Shown piece by piece: positions 37,483-45,845 of a stretch of DNA of 64,000 nt. A program made the translations under genes and the position numbers. Numbering within the stretch: position 1 is the stretch's first letter; each line of letters begins with the position of its first letter. The DNA is from Natrinema thermotolerans DSM 11552 (GTDB taxonomy: Archaea; Halobacteriota; Halobacteria; Halobacteriales; Natrialbaceae). The stretch is taken from contig AOIR01000039.1 of NCBI GenBank assembly GCA_000337115.1, forward strand, positions 37,092 through 101,091, in the 5' to 3' direction. The notes beneath the pieces were generated by a model. The model searched no databases. It was not told the origin of the DNA and saw nothing but the letters and a program-made list of their open reading frames with translations.

Positions 37483-37810
37483 ACGTGGTGGTCGTTCCGG
37501 GGGGTTTCCTGTCTTGCGGTTCGTCGGCGTCGCTATCCGCGGCCGTTCGGAGGGGGTCGGCGGCTGCCGCTCGGCTTCGGCCGAACGTGCGCACGTGAAT
37601 CGCATTATTCGCATAAGTTACGGGAAATCCCCCGATCGATTCCCCCCGACATACCCGTAGATCGATCCGAGTACGCCTCGAGTTGGGCCTGCAGAAACTG
37701 TAGTTGAATCGCAAGCAGGCGTCGACCCGATAGCCGATTTACTATCATTATGATTTCCTATTTTCACAAAGGCTTATATAGGGGCTCCGTCTGGGGACTG
37801 ACGAACGCTG
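37483..37810. other. Intergenic region with strong TATA box for the next gene
   Basis: These 328 bases hold no credible coding sequence. AT content rises toward the right end, ending with a clear TATATA box at 37773-37780 which would start transcription about 8 bases before the ATG at 37811. Confidence 0.55.
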
Positions 37811-37981
37811 ATGATATCCCGCGCGTACCACGCGACGCTGTTCGCACTGTACCAGCTCTGTATCGTGATCGGCATCGTCGCGATGCCGCTCGCGATCGCC
37901 GCCCGACAGGCCGGCCTCACCCTCCCGATCCACCGCCTCATCGAGACCGTCGAGGGGGCGTACGAATCGACGCAACGCTAA
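37811..37981 (+). CDS. Small one-helix membrane protein
   Basis: A 56-residue open frame with one clear membrane helix: TLFALYQLCIVIGIVAMPLA, followed by a positively charged turn and the tail HRLIETVEGAYESTQR. A TATATA box is 31-38 bases upstream, giving a short leader. Composition is protein-like and the frame ends cleanly in TAA at 37981. I recall similar small haloarchaeal membrane proteins but give no family name. Function unknown. Confidence 0.65.
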   Translation: MISRAYHATLFALYQLCIVIGIVAMPLAIAARQAGLTLPIHRLIETVEGAYESTQR

Positions 37982-38110
37982 GGACCCGACTCGAGTCGCT
38001 CGTTTTCGCGAACACTCCGACGCAGAGCAGTCGGTATCGGCCCCTGACTGGCCGCTCGCGTGTCGAGGAGAGCAGCCTCGACCAGGTGTCGAGATTCGTA
38101 CCCGATTACG

Positions 38111-38408
38111 CGAGATCTGCGTCAGCCGGCGAAGTGGCTGTGGTCGCCTGCCGACGATCGGATCGTGGAACTGGTGACTGACGAGGGGAACGTGACGCCT
38201 CGCGCACTTCCCGTGACGGGGACATCCCCGGATCGACATCAGTTGTGGCGACGCCGGCGATCGCTGTCGCAAACTCGTCGAGTACAGACTTCCTGAACGG
38301 CTCGATTGCGCCCTCTACCGCCTTACTGACAAAGGTGGGGTCTATCTGGAAGACGATCTCGACGCCTCCGAGTTCGAACCGATCGACGCTCCGATGGTCG
38401 ACGAGTGA
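38111..38408 (+). pseudogene. Winged-helix repressor remnant (frameshifted)
   Basis: Two pieces of one winged-helix protein are read in different frames. The first, about 38117-38240, gives LRQPAKWLWSPADDRIVELV then VTDEGNVTPRAL. The second, about 38241-38408, gives DRCRKLVEYRLPERLDCALY then RLTDKGGVYLEDDLDASEFE and ends at TGA 38408. Together they resemble haloarchaeal PhiH1-like winged-helix repressors (about 90 residues: PADDRILEL, GDRCRxLVxxGLLER, YxLTDxGxAYL). No ATG precedes the first piece. Frame change and lost start mark it as decayed. Confidence 0.55.
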
Positions 38409-38418
38409 CATCGTTCTC

Positions 38419-38678
38419 TCAGAGTTCTCCGCGGACCAGTTCCATCGTGTCGTTCAGCCAACTGGGCAGCAGCCGCGCCGGCGGGTCGCAATCGACGCAC
38501 TCTCCCTCGTCGTTGAACTCGAGCGTCCACTCTTCCTGGCCGAGTTGATCGAGATCGTCCGGCCGCCATCGGGACCGTAACCGATCTCTAACGTGGCCCG
38601 CGTTGGCTCTTCGGGCGGGACTTCCTGCCCGAGGTCGCTCTCAATCTCTCGCCGGTCGCGATCAGTTGTCGTTGACAT
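38419..38678 (-). pseudogene. Frameshifted small haloarchaeal gene, function unknown
   Basis: On the minus strand the ATG at 38678 opens MSTTTDRDRREIESDLGQEV and continues to about 38571. The following protein-like sequence lies in a different frame: RWRPDDLDQLGQEEWTLEF, then NDEGECVDCDPPARLLPSWL, ending LVRGEL at the TGA 38421-38419. The join needs a net -1 change near 38570, in the run of C/G of the GGTCCCGATGG region. Both halves have halophilic composition with a CVDC pair. It faces the preceding pseudogene end-to-end. Family not recognised. Confidence 0.4.
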
Positions 38679-38773
38679 GGCAACTGGAGGTGACGGGCGC
38701 TACCCCTTTTGAACTAACTTACAATTCCGAAGTTCACGGGGCGGTGAACGTCGTCGGCTCGGAGGGCCGAGGC

Positions 38774-38824
38774 TATGTTAGTTTCCAACCTAACACTTAT
38801 TATGTAAGGATCCATACTAACATA
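38774..38824. promoter_or_regulatory. Operator/promoter of TumE-antitoxin pair
   Basis: TATGTTAG at 38774-38781 is repeated exactly inverted as CTAACATA at 38817-38824, and a third half-site CTAACA is at 38790-38795. Between them is TTATTATG (38797-38804), a TATA-like box about 26-30 bases before the toxin ATG at 38830. Nested half-sites around the promoter fit autorepression by a toxin-antitoxin complex. Confidence 0.6.
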
Positions 38825-38829
38825 CAGGG

Positions 38830-39127
38830 ATGAGCGAGGACGTTACTGTCGTTCGCGACGAGGTCGAAGCCTACGCGGACGGGTACTGTCGCCCGCGTCC
38901 GCATACTCGCGGTCCCTGAGTCGGAGAAGTTTCCGGACGGCATCAAATATGCCTTCCACTACGGTGACGCCGGTGCTGACAACCCGATCATCCGGTTCGA
39001 CAACCACCACGGCGTCCACGAACAGCATCTCGGATCACGGGTATTCGAGACCGACTACCCGGGACTACAGACGCTGTATCGCGCCTGGCGTGCAGCACTT
39101 CCGTTCGACAAGCGAACCGACTGGTGA
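38830..39127 (+). pseudogene. TumE-like toxin gene, frameshifted by one extra G
   Basis: The ATG at 38830 opens MSEDVTVVRDEVEAYADG, then the frame breaks at GGG (38881-38883) and would stop at TGA after 29 codons. Removing one G restores TVARVRILAVPESEKFPDGI, then KYAFHYGDAGADNPIIRFDN, and HHGVHEQHLGSRVFETDYPG, ending in TDW at 39127. The latter part is typical of the TumE (DUF6516) toxins: FHYG, RxDN, HxHxxG. The partner antitoxin gene overlaps the stop (GTGA at 39124). Either a real inactivating mutation or a sequencing error in a G run. Confidence 0.75.
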
Positions 39128-39540
39128 CCGACCTACCCCCTAAACCCATGACCCGAACACTCCACGTCCGAATCAACTCGTCGTCCGATCGCAGCGACCT
39201 CGAGGACACGCTTGCAGCACTCGATGCCGGCGAGAGTGTCGACCCGAAGCCGTCGACGCTCTCTGTCGAGGATCTCGAGACGTTCGGCCGGATCTTCCGA
39301 CCAACGAACCTCGAACTGCTCGAGGCGATCGCTGATCACGAACCCGAGAGCATCCGTGAACTCGCCCGGATCGTCGACCGTCACCCGCCGGAGGTGACCG
39401 ACAACGTCACCGAACTCGCCGACTACGGCCTCGTCGACCTCGAGGAGAACGGGCGCGCAAAGCGGCCGGTCGTCTGGTACGACGAGATCGATGTCGACAT
39501 CCCGATCGGCCAGCACTCGCCCGACACCGCGCCGGCGTGA
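39124..39540 (+). CDS. HVO_A0114-type winged-helix antitoxin (TumA-like)
   Basis: This protein of up to 138 residues has a winged-helix domain: FRPTNLELLEAIADHEPESI, ELARIVDRHPPEVTDNVTEL, YGLVDLEENGRAKRPVVWYD. It matches the HVO_A0114 family of putative DNA-binding proteins, the usual partner of TumE-type toxins. GTG at 39124 overlaps the toxin stop; the ATG at 39148 is an alternative. It should repress the shared promoter through the 38774-38824 half-sites. The antitoxin is intact although the toxin frame is broken. Confidence 0.8.
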   Translation: MTDLPPKPMTRTLHVRINSSSDRSDLEDTLAALDAGESVDPKPSTLSVEDLETFGRIFRPTNLELLEAIADHEPESIRELARIVDRHPPEVTDNVTELADYGLVDLEENGRAKRPVVWYDEIDVDIPIGQHSPDTAPA

Positions 39541-39685
39541 CGCACGTCGATCTGACAGTTCCAGCTGTCGTGGACGACCGCGACGATCATGGCGTCCGTC
39601 TTCGAGCGGGGCCCGTCGCCGGCGTCCGACACGCGTCGGCTCGACCCGTCGTCGGAAGCGGAAACGACGGTTGTGACCGCCGGTG

Positions 39686-39693
39686 TTTTATAT
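39686..39693 (+). promoter_or_regulatory. TATA box of psmB
   Basis: TTTTATAT is centred 28 bases before the psmB ATG at 39718, the standard distance for a leaderless haloarchaeal transcript. Confidence 0.65.
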
Positions 39694-39717
39694 CGTCCCG
39701 GCCGTAGATGTCGGTCA

Positions 39718-40449
39718 ATGCATACGCCCACGAACGACTCCGATTTCTCCCGGACGGTCGAGCAGTTGGCCGACGATCCGAACCCCTACGAGCCCGAGGT
39801 CGGTTCCCTCCCCGAGAACGATCTCACGCAGGCCGACCTCGAGAACGTCAACAAGACGGGAACGACGACGATCGGTATCTCGACCGCCGACGGCGTCGTC
39901 ATCGCGACGGACATGCGCGCCAGCCTCGGCGGGCGGTTCGTCTCGAACAAGAACGTCCAGAAGGTCGAGCAGATCCACCCGACCGCCGCGTTAACGCTCG
40001 TCGGCTCCGTCGGTGGTGCCCAGTCCTTTATCTCGACGCTTCGGGCCGAGGTCAACCTCTACGAGGCCCGCCGCGGCGAGAACATGAGCATCGAGGCGCT
40101 GGCGACGCTTGCGGGCAACTTCGCCCGCGGCGGCCCGTTCTTCGCCATCCACCCGATCCTGGGCGGCGTCGACGACGAAGGCAGTCACGTCTACAGCATC
40201 GACCCCGCCGGCGGCGTCATGGAAGACGACTACACCGTCACCGGGAGCGGGATGCAACTCGCCTACGGGCACTTAGAGCAGGCCTACGAACCGGACATGT
40301 CCACCGAGGAAGCCAAGACCGTCGCCGCCCGCGGCATCAAGTCCGCCGTCGAGCGCGACACCGGCTCCGGCAACGGCGTCTTCCTCTGTGAGATCACCGA
40401 CGAGGGCGTCGACATCCACGGCCACCACGACTTCGACGACGTCCTCTAA
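39718..40449 (+). CDS. psmB: Proteasome beta subunit
   Basis: This 243-residue N-terminal nucleophile hydrolase has a propeptide of 48 residues ending KTG, with cleavage before Thr49 (TTTIGIS) to expose the catalytic Thr; Lys in ATDMRA... and GSGxGxxY-like GSGMQLAYG are conserved features of beta subunits. It forms the inner rings of the 20S proteasome with PsmA and degrades unfolded proteins delivered by PAN. The 48-49 residue propeptide matches the haloarchaeal protein. Transcription is leaderless from 39686-39693. The alpha subunit gene is not in the window. Confidence 0.96.
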   Translation: MHTPTNDSDFSRTVEQLADDPNPYEPEVGSLPENDLTQADLENVNKTGTTTIGISTADGVVIATDMRASLGGRFVSNKNVQKVEQIHPTAALTLVGSVGGAQSFISTLRAEVNLYEARRGENMSIEALATLAGNFARGGPFFAIHPILGGVDDEGSHVYSIDPAGGVMEDDYTVTGSGMQLAYGHLEQAYEPDMSTEEAKTVAARGIKSAVERDTGSGNGVFLCEITDEGVDIHGHHDFDDVL

Positions 40450-40635
40450 TCCGGGCGAAACGGGCGGTTTTCCTGTTTTTACCGGCGCGGAGCGTCGGCT
40501 CTCGAGCGACTCGTCTCGAGGCCGTTCGAAGACCGGCGTCGTTTCGCGACACGGCTGTCGTCGCCTCTCGAAACAAGCGTCCGACTGACGGACGATTCTA
40601 CCCGCCGAAATCGGACCGCAGAACGATCGAACCGA

Positions 40636-41760
40636 TCACTCCAGCCGCGTTGCCCGCTCGATCTCGGCGTCCGTCACCGTCGACTCCGCAAGCGTCACCG
40701 ACCGTCCGGACTCGCTCGAGCGATAGATAGCGTCGATGACCCGCTGGACGGTCAGGGCCTCCTCGACGGTGTTCGACTCCGGCGTCATCCCCGACGAGAC
40801 GGCATCGAGGAACTGTGCGTCCTGTTCGGCGTAGCCGGTCATCGCCGAATCGCCGGTCATGTCCACGTCGGTGTAGTGGTCGGCACCGGCGGTACCGGAC
40901 TCGAGGATCTGCAGGTTCGTGTCACCGATGTCGAACTGGGCGCCCGCCGCCGTGCCGCGGACTTTGAAGTCCATGCTCTCCTCGCGGTTGGTCGCCCACG
41001 CGGCCTCGAGCGAGATGGTTCGCCCGTCGTCGGTTCGGATGAAGGCACTGACGGAGTCGTCGACCTCGTAGGTCTCGGCCTCGGCGTCCCAGTTGTCGCC
41101 GAAGCCCTCGGGGTCGGCGTACTCCTCGCTGGTCCCGAACGTGGTCCGGGTGACGCCGCTGACCTCGGCGATGTCGGGGAAATCGAGCGCGTAGAGCGCG
41201 AGATCGAGCGCGTGAACGCCGATGTCGAGGAGGGCACCGCCGCCGGCGAGTTCGGAATCGGTAAACCACGAGCCGGGACCGGGGACGCCACGCCGGCGGA
41301 CGTAGTCGGCCTCGACGTGGGTGAGATCGCCGAACCGACCGCGGGCGTGTTGTTCGTCGAACATGGCCATCGATGCGGCGTGGCGGTTGTGAAAGCCGAC
41401 CATGCAGATCCCGTCCGCGCGGGCGGCCGCTTCGGCGATCCGTTCCGCGCTCTCGAGGGTGTGTGCGAGCGGTTTCTCGACGAGGACGTCGCAATCGGCC
41501 TCGAGGGCCGCGACGGCGATGGGTTCGTGGAACCGGTTGGGCGTCGTCACGATGACGGCGTCGACCGCTTCGTCCTCGAGGAGGCCGTCGTGGGTCTCGT
41601 AGGTCCGTGCGCCGAACTCCTCGGCGAAGCGGTCGCGCTGCTCGGGGACGAGGTCCGCGCCGGCGACGACCTCAGCACCGAGGTCGCGGACGCTGCGCGC
41701 GTGGAGGGTCCCCATCCCGCCGAGACCGACGACGCCAACCCCGATTCCGCCGCCGATCAT
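40636..41760 (-). CDS. Gfo/Idh/MocA family oxidoreductase
   Basis: This 374-residue protein has an N-terminal Rossmann domain (IGVGVVGLGGMGTLHARSV), the conserved EKPLAHT (Lys of the catalytic EKP motif), and a C-terminal alpha/beta domain with HALDLALYALDFP carrying the active-site His. It oxidises or reduces sugars or sugar derivatives with NAD(P). It is divergent from a ThuA gene, an association seen in sugar metabolism (ThuA with ThuB, a related oxidoreductase). The exact sugar is unknown. Confidence 0.92.
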   Translation of the reverse strand: MIGGGIGVGVVGLGGMGTLHARSVRDLGAEVVAGADLVPEQRDRFAEEFGARTYETHDGLLEDEAVDAVIVTTPNRFHEPIAVAALEADCDVLVEKPLAHTLESAERIAEAAARADGICMVGFHNRHAASMAMFDEQHARGRFGDLTHVEADYVRRRGVPGPGSWFTDSELAGGGALLDIGVHALDLALYALDFPDIAEVSGVTRTTFGTSEEYADPEGFGDNWDAEAETYEVDDSVSAFIRTDDGRTISLEAAWATNREESMDFKVRGTAAGAQFDIGDTNLQILESGTAGADHYTDVDMTGDSAMTGYAEQDAQFLDAVSSGMTPESNTVEEALTVQRVIDAIYRSSESGRSVTLAESTVTDAEIERATRLE

Positions 41761-41950
41761 CGTCCAACCCCCGATCCCGTCGCATCGGCGAACGGCTCGC
41801 AGTGAGAAAGGTGCCGTTTCGATGTCGCTTGTGTTCGATCCCGTTCCATAGGCAGAAGCGGTCGGCGACCAAAATAAGGGTTATGACCGATTAATGCGTG
41901 TGAGCGTTTTGCACCTCGGGTTTTACTATACTATTTTTGCGTGAAATTCC

Positions 41951-41965
41951 TTATTCAGTGAATAA
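41951..41965. promoter_or_regulatory. Perfect palindrome TTATTCA-G-TGAATAA in divergent promoter
   Basis: A 15-bp perfect palindrome lies in an AT-rich stretch (41860-41980) between the Gfo/Idh and ThuA genes, about 75 bases before the ThuA ATG. It is a likely binding site for a regulator of one or both genes. Confidence 0.5.
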
Positions 41966-42037
41966 ATAGCATCTTTCGGATGACCAGTCAGCGCACAGAC
42001 CGAGCGTGCTAAGGACTCGAGCCCCGACCGGCCGGTC

Positions 42038-42733
42038 ATGGTCGCAGTCACCGTCTGGAACGAGTACCGCCACGAACGGGAGGACAGCGACGCCGCGGCG
42101 GTCTACCCCAACGGCATCCACGAGACGATCGCCGAGGCCCTCGCCGCCGACCACGATGTCCGGACCGCGACGCTCGACGAACCCGACCACGGGCTCACCG
42201 CGGACGTCCTCGAGACGACGGACGTCCTCCTGTGGTGGGGCCACGAGGCCCACGACGAAGTCGCGGACGGCGTCGCCGAGCGGGTTCGGGACCAGGTCCT
42301 CGAGGGGATGGGGTTCGTTCCGTTGCACTCGGCTCACTACTCGAAGCCGTTCACACGGCTCATGGGAACGTCCTGTCGCTTACAGTATCGCGAGGACGGC
42401 GAGACGGAGCGGCTCTGGGTCGTCGATCCCGGCCATCCGATCGCCGACGGCCTCGCGGAATCGATCACCCTCCCCGAGACGGAGATGTACGGCGAGCCGT
42501 TCGACGTCCCCGAACCCGAGCGGCTGGTGTTCGTCAGCTGGTTCGCAGGCGGGGAGGTGTTTCGCAGCGGCTGCTGTTACCGACGAGGAAACGGCCGGAT
42601 CTTCTACTTCCGGCCGGGCCACGAGACGTATCCGATCTACGAGAACGAGGGGGTTCAGCGCGTCCTACGCAACGCCGTCGCATGGGCGGCCCCGACCGAA
42701 GGCTCCCCGCGGACGTTCGGGGAGCGCGAGTAG
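42038..42733 (+). CDS. ThuA domain protein
   Basis: This 231-residue protein matches ThuA-like glutamine-amidotransferase folds: VWNEYRHE near the start, [46 protein letters not shown], and [13 protein letters not shown]. In rhizobia ThuA with ThuB metabolises trehalose and related disaccharides to 3-keto derivatives. The divergent Gfo/Idh gene may provide the ThuB-like activity. No catalytic Cys is evident. The start is ATG at 42038. Confidence 0.88.
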   Translation: MVAVTVWNEYRHEREDSDAAAVYPNGIHETIAEALAADHDVRTATLDEPDHGLTADVLETTDVLLWWGHEAHDEVADGVAERVRDQVLEGMGFVPLHSAHYSKPFTRLMGTSCRLQYREDGETERLWVVDPGHPIADGLAESITLPETEMYGEPFDVPEPERLVFVSWFAGGEVFRSGCCYRRGNGRIFYFRPGHETYPIYENEGVQRVLRNAVAWAAPTEGSPRTFGERE

Positions 42734-42738
42734 GCCCC

Positions 42739-44031
42739 TCAGCCGCTTCGCTGCGTATCGACCAGTTCGACGACGACCTCGAGATCGACGCCGACCGCCG
42801 CCTCCAGCCGGTCGCGGACGTCGTCGGCGAAATCGCCCGGGAGCCGCTCACCCGGCGGTCGTTCGACGAGAACGGTGATGACGGGCCGATCGCCGGTGTA
42901 GACGTCGATGAGTTCGTAGTCGACGTCGCTCTCACGGAAGAACAGGCCAGTCCCGTCCGTCTGCCCCTCGTCGCTCATCGCCTCGAGTTCGGTCTTCGCA
43001 TCGTGTTCGACGGCGGCAGTGCGGTACGTCCCGTACGTGACGCCGCCGAGGACGACGGAGAGAACGACGATCGCCACGAGGAGGACGACGATTCGGGAGC
43101 GAAGGCGACCGTAGACGCGCTCGATGTCCGCGGCCCGGTGCGGTCGGTAGCCGGACGCCCACAGCAGCAACAGCGCCGTGAGGTTGATCGAGAGCATGTT
43201 CACGAGAACGAGCGTTCCGGCGGTGACGACGACTTCCGGGTTCCCCCAGGCGATTCCGAGCCCCGCGGTGGCGGCGGGGGGAACGAGCGCGACGGCGATC
43301 GCGACGCCGACGAGGACCGATCCGACGTTCCGAGTGAGGCTGACGACGGCGGCCACGCCCGAGCCCAGCGCGAGAAACAACGCGAGAACGTTCGGCGTGA
43401 TCCGCTCGTGGATCTGGGGCACCGTCGTGATATCGAACCCCGGCGGGAGCAACACCGTTCCCCTGAGCGCCCACCCGATCAGCGCCGCCGTCGCGATCGC
43501 GACGACCAGCCCGGCCCCCTGCAGGACGACGCCGCGCGTCGCGAGCGACTCGTCGTCGACGATCACGCCGACGCTCGCCGCGAGTGCGGGCCCCATCAGC
43601 GGGGCGACGACCATCGCGCCGATGATCGTCGCCGCCGAGTCCAGCAACAGTCCCGCCGTCGCGATCGCCGTACTCACGACGAGCAGGCTGAAGTACGTCG
43701 ACGCCGCGGGCGCGAGGTCGGCCGCTCGTGCCCGGAGTTCTTCCCGGGAGATCCGCGTCCCGGAAGCCGACCCGGAGACGGCGTCGGTTCGACTCGAGAC
43801 GATCACCTCGGCCGCCGTGACGACCGTGTACGACCGTTCGTCGAGGCCCGCGTCTCGGAGATCGGACAGCAGCGGTTCGACACCTGACGGCGAAAGCGGA
43901 ATCGAGACGACGGCCTCGAACTCGCCGCGGTCCGTATCCCGGGAGACGCTGTAATCGACACCGGCTTCGTCCGCCGTCTCGAGGACGAGATCCAACTCGC
44001 CCTGCGGCACGAAGACCTGTATGAGACGCAT
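42739..44031 (-). CDS. TIGR00341/DUF389 integral membrane protein
   Basis: This 430-residue protein has an N-terminal ACT-like/soluble region (MRLIQVFVPQGELDLVLETA) then a membrane bundle of about six to eight helices with the conserved YFSLLVVSTAIATAGLL and AMVVAPLMGPALAASVG, the signature of the DUF389/TIGR00341 family, then a C-terminal soluble domain. Function unknown. The start is ATG at 44031. Found widely in haloarchaea, it is of ordinary length for the family. Confidence 0.88.
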   Translation of the reverse strand: MRLIQVFVPQGELDLVLETADEAGVDYSVSRDTDRGEFEAVVSIPLSPSGVEPLLSDLRDAGLDERSYTVVTAAEVIVSSRTDAVSGSASGTRISREELRARAADLAPAASTYFSLLVVSTAIATAGLLLDSAATIIGAMVVAPLMGPALAASVGVIVDDESLATRGVVLQGAGLVVAIATAALIGWALRGTVLLPPGFDITTVPQIHERITPNVLALFLALGSGVAAVVSLTRNVGSVLVGVAIAVALVPPAATAGLGIAWGNPEVVVTAGTLVLVNMLSINLTALLLLWASGYRPHRAADIERVYGRLRSRIVVLLVAIVVLSVVLGGVTYGTYRTAAVEHDAKTELEAMSDEGQTDGTGLFFRESDVDYELIDVYTGDRPVITVLVERPPGERLPGDFADDVRDRLEAAVGVDLEVVVELVDTQRSG

Positions 44032-44143
44032 ACGGGGTGTATGACAAGGAAAGACATAGGCTATTGTCACACCGTGACGACTACCAGCTGTACCGACGGT
44101 TCTGGCGGGAGCAGTACCGGGGGCGAGGCGACGTGGTCCGGAC

Positions 44144-44995
44144 TCAGAACTGCTGGCGGCCCTCGTCGGTGACGACGCTCTCGAGTAAGTCGACCGGGGT
44201 CGCGTCGTAGGCGGGGTTCTCGACGGCGAACCCGTCGGCTGGTTCGGCCATTACCTCGCTGCCGGGCCGGTGTTCGTTCTCGAAGACGAACCCCTCGGCG
44301 ACGATCTTCGAGGACGCCCCGAGGACGGTGACCGGCACGTCGAGCCGGTCGGCCGTCGACGCGAGCGGGAAGGTCCCGACCCGGTTATACAGCGTCTCGT
44401 CGACGATACAGTCCATGCCGACGATGACCCGGTCACACTCCTCGAGGTAGATCCCGTGTGCGCCGTCGGTGATCAGCGTCGCGTCGACGCCGTCCATGGC
44501 GGCCAGTTCCCGCGCGGTCTTGCGCCCGAGATACCGCGGTCGGGCCTCGGTGACGTACACCTCGAAGGTCTTGCCCGCGTCGGTCGCTTGCTCGAGGGCC
44601 GCCTGAACCGTCGAGGAGTAGTCGTGGACCAAAAGCGTCGCGCCGTCTTCGAGGACGTCGACGGCGTTTTCGGCGGCCAGTTGCTTGCCGGACTCGATCC
44701 GCGAGACGACCGCGTCGATCCGCTCGTTGGTGAGGCGCTGGGCCGCCGCGACGTCGTCCGGGTCGGCGTCGGTCACGGCGTCGACGACGTCCCGAACGGC
44801 GTTTTGCAGGGAGGCGTGGGAGGGGTTTGCCCCCCGCAGCACGGAGCCGTTGCGCTCGAGGGCGCGGACGTACTCTTCGACGGTGGCGAACTCACGCTCG
44901 GTCAACTCTGCTAGGGCCTGGGCGGCACGGACCGCAACCACCGAGGAACTGTGGGTCTGCATCTCCCGGATCTCCTCGGCCGTCTCGTCGATCAT
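44144..44995 (-). CDS. eIF2B/ribose-1,5-bisphosphate isomerase-like protein
   Basis: This 283-residue protein has the C-terminal Rossmann-like domain of the eIF2B alpha/beta/delta and R15P/MTR-1-P isomerase superfamily: TLLVHDYSSTVQAALEQA, VTEARPRYLGRKTARELA, LITDGAHGIYLEECDRVIVG, and VFENEHRPGSEV. In archaea such proteins act in nucleoside salvage (R15P isomerase, with AMP phosphorylase and type III Rubisco) or translation; it lacks the CX(4)D motif clearly, so the precise reaction is open. The start ATG at 44995 (MIDETAEEIREM) gives the normal length. Confidence 0.82.
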   Translation of the reverse strand: MIDETAEEIREMQTHSSSVVAVRAAQALAELTEREFATVEEYVRALERNGSVLRGANPSHASLQNAVRDVVDAVTDADPDDVAAAQRLTNERIDAVVSRIESGKQLAAENAVDVLEDGATLLVHDYSSTVQAALEQATDAGKTFEVYVTEARPRYLGRKTARELAAMDGVDATLITDGAHGIYLEECDRVIVGMDCIVDETLYNRVGTFPLASTADRLDVPVTVLGASSKIVAEGFVFENEHRPGSEVMAEPADGFAVENPAYDATPVDLLESVVTDEGRQQF

Positions 44996-45062
44996 ACCTA
45001 CACGGTTTTCCGTGAGCGGCAAAGGTGTTCCGGGTACTCTCAGGTGGATGCTCGCCCCGCCG

Positions 45063-45386
45063 TCACTCGGTCTCGTCGAACTCGAACTGATTCCGCAGCT
45101 CGGCTTCGATCCGATCGACGAGCGTCTCGAGGACGACGTCGAACTGCTCGTGGTCGGCGGCCGGCCCGACTCGCTCCCGCGGGTTCTCCGGGAGTTCGAC
45201 GCGGAACTCACCGTTCCCTTCGTAGAACGGCTCGCTCTCGCTCAACACCTGTCGGTCGATCGCTTTGAGGACCGTCGAATCGTACCGGCCGTGAAGCTGT
45301 TGGTAGGCCGCGGAGTAGGCCGCCTCGAGTTCCTCGAAGTAGTAGACGTATTTCTCCTCGAACTTCTCGGGGTCGAACTCGGTCAT
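45063..45386 (-). CDS. DUF5783-like haloarchaeal protein
   Basis: This 107-residue acidic protein begins MTEFDPEKFEEKYVYYFEEL and contains AYSAAYQQLHGRYDSTVLKAID and PFYEGNGEFRVELPENP. It appears to be the halobacterial DUF5783 family. Mostly helical, it has no motifs of catalysis. Function unknown. Confidence 0.75.
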   Translation of the reverse strand: MTEFDPEKFEEKYVYYFEELEAAYSAAYQQLHGRYDSTVLKAIDRQVLSESEPFYEGNGEFRVELPENPRERVGPAADHEQFDVVLETLVDRIEAELRNQFEFDETE

Positions 45387-45479
45387 AGCAGAGCATCGGA
45401 GCGCGAGCGGGGAAACCGTTCGGAACCGACATCGGCCACCGGCGAACGGTATAGGTTGCCTCAGCCCCTAGCCCGCCCC

Positions 45480-45803
45480 ATGACCGTCACCGTCCGCTAC
45501 ACCTGTCCCCACTGCAACGCCATGGTCAGCCTCGAGCGGCCGCCGGATCTGGCCGACCGGTCGGTCACCAAAATCCGCCAGCCGGGCTGGGAGTACGCGA
45601 ACCCGGACGATCCCGACCGGGAGTCGGCCGACGGGATCGAATTCGTCTGTGGCGAGGACGGCTCCGTCACCGACCTCGAGGGCGAGCCGGTCGCGGGCTG
45701 TGGCCGCCCGTTCTATCTGAACTTCGTCCGCTACGAGCAGGGGGTCGAACTCGAGCCGGAGCCGCCGACTTACGGCGGGCCGCGGTTCGACTTCAACGGC
45801 TGA
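45480..45803 (+). CDS. Small cysteine-rich (zinc-binding) protein
   Basis: This 107-residue protein has an N-terminal YTCPHCNAMVSL (CxxC) and further conserved Cys in EFVCGEDGS and GCGRPFYLNFVRYE, giving a four-cysteine zinc ribbon. It has no named family I can assert, but the compact conserved pattern and clean start at 45480 support a real gene. It lies 43 bp before the AAC(3) gene, possibly cotranscribed. Confidence 0.7.
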   Translation: MTVTVRYTCPHCNAMVSLERPPDLADRSVTKIRQPGWEYANPDDPDRESADGIEFVCGEDGSVTDLEGEPVAGCGRPFYLNFVRYEQGVELEPEPPTYGGPRFDFNG

Positions 45804-45845
45804 CCCCGCCACGAAACTTATGCCGTGACTGTCCCACGTCGGCCC

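Noticed and set aside
38106..38411. Minus-strand 101-codon open frame starting MSLVDHRSVDRF
   Set aside because: It lies opposite the winged-helix remnant, whose plus-strand reading matches a known family; the minus frame has no motif.
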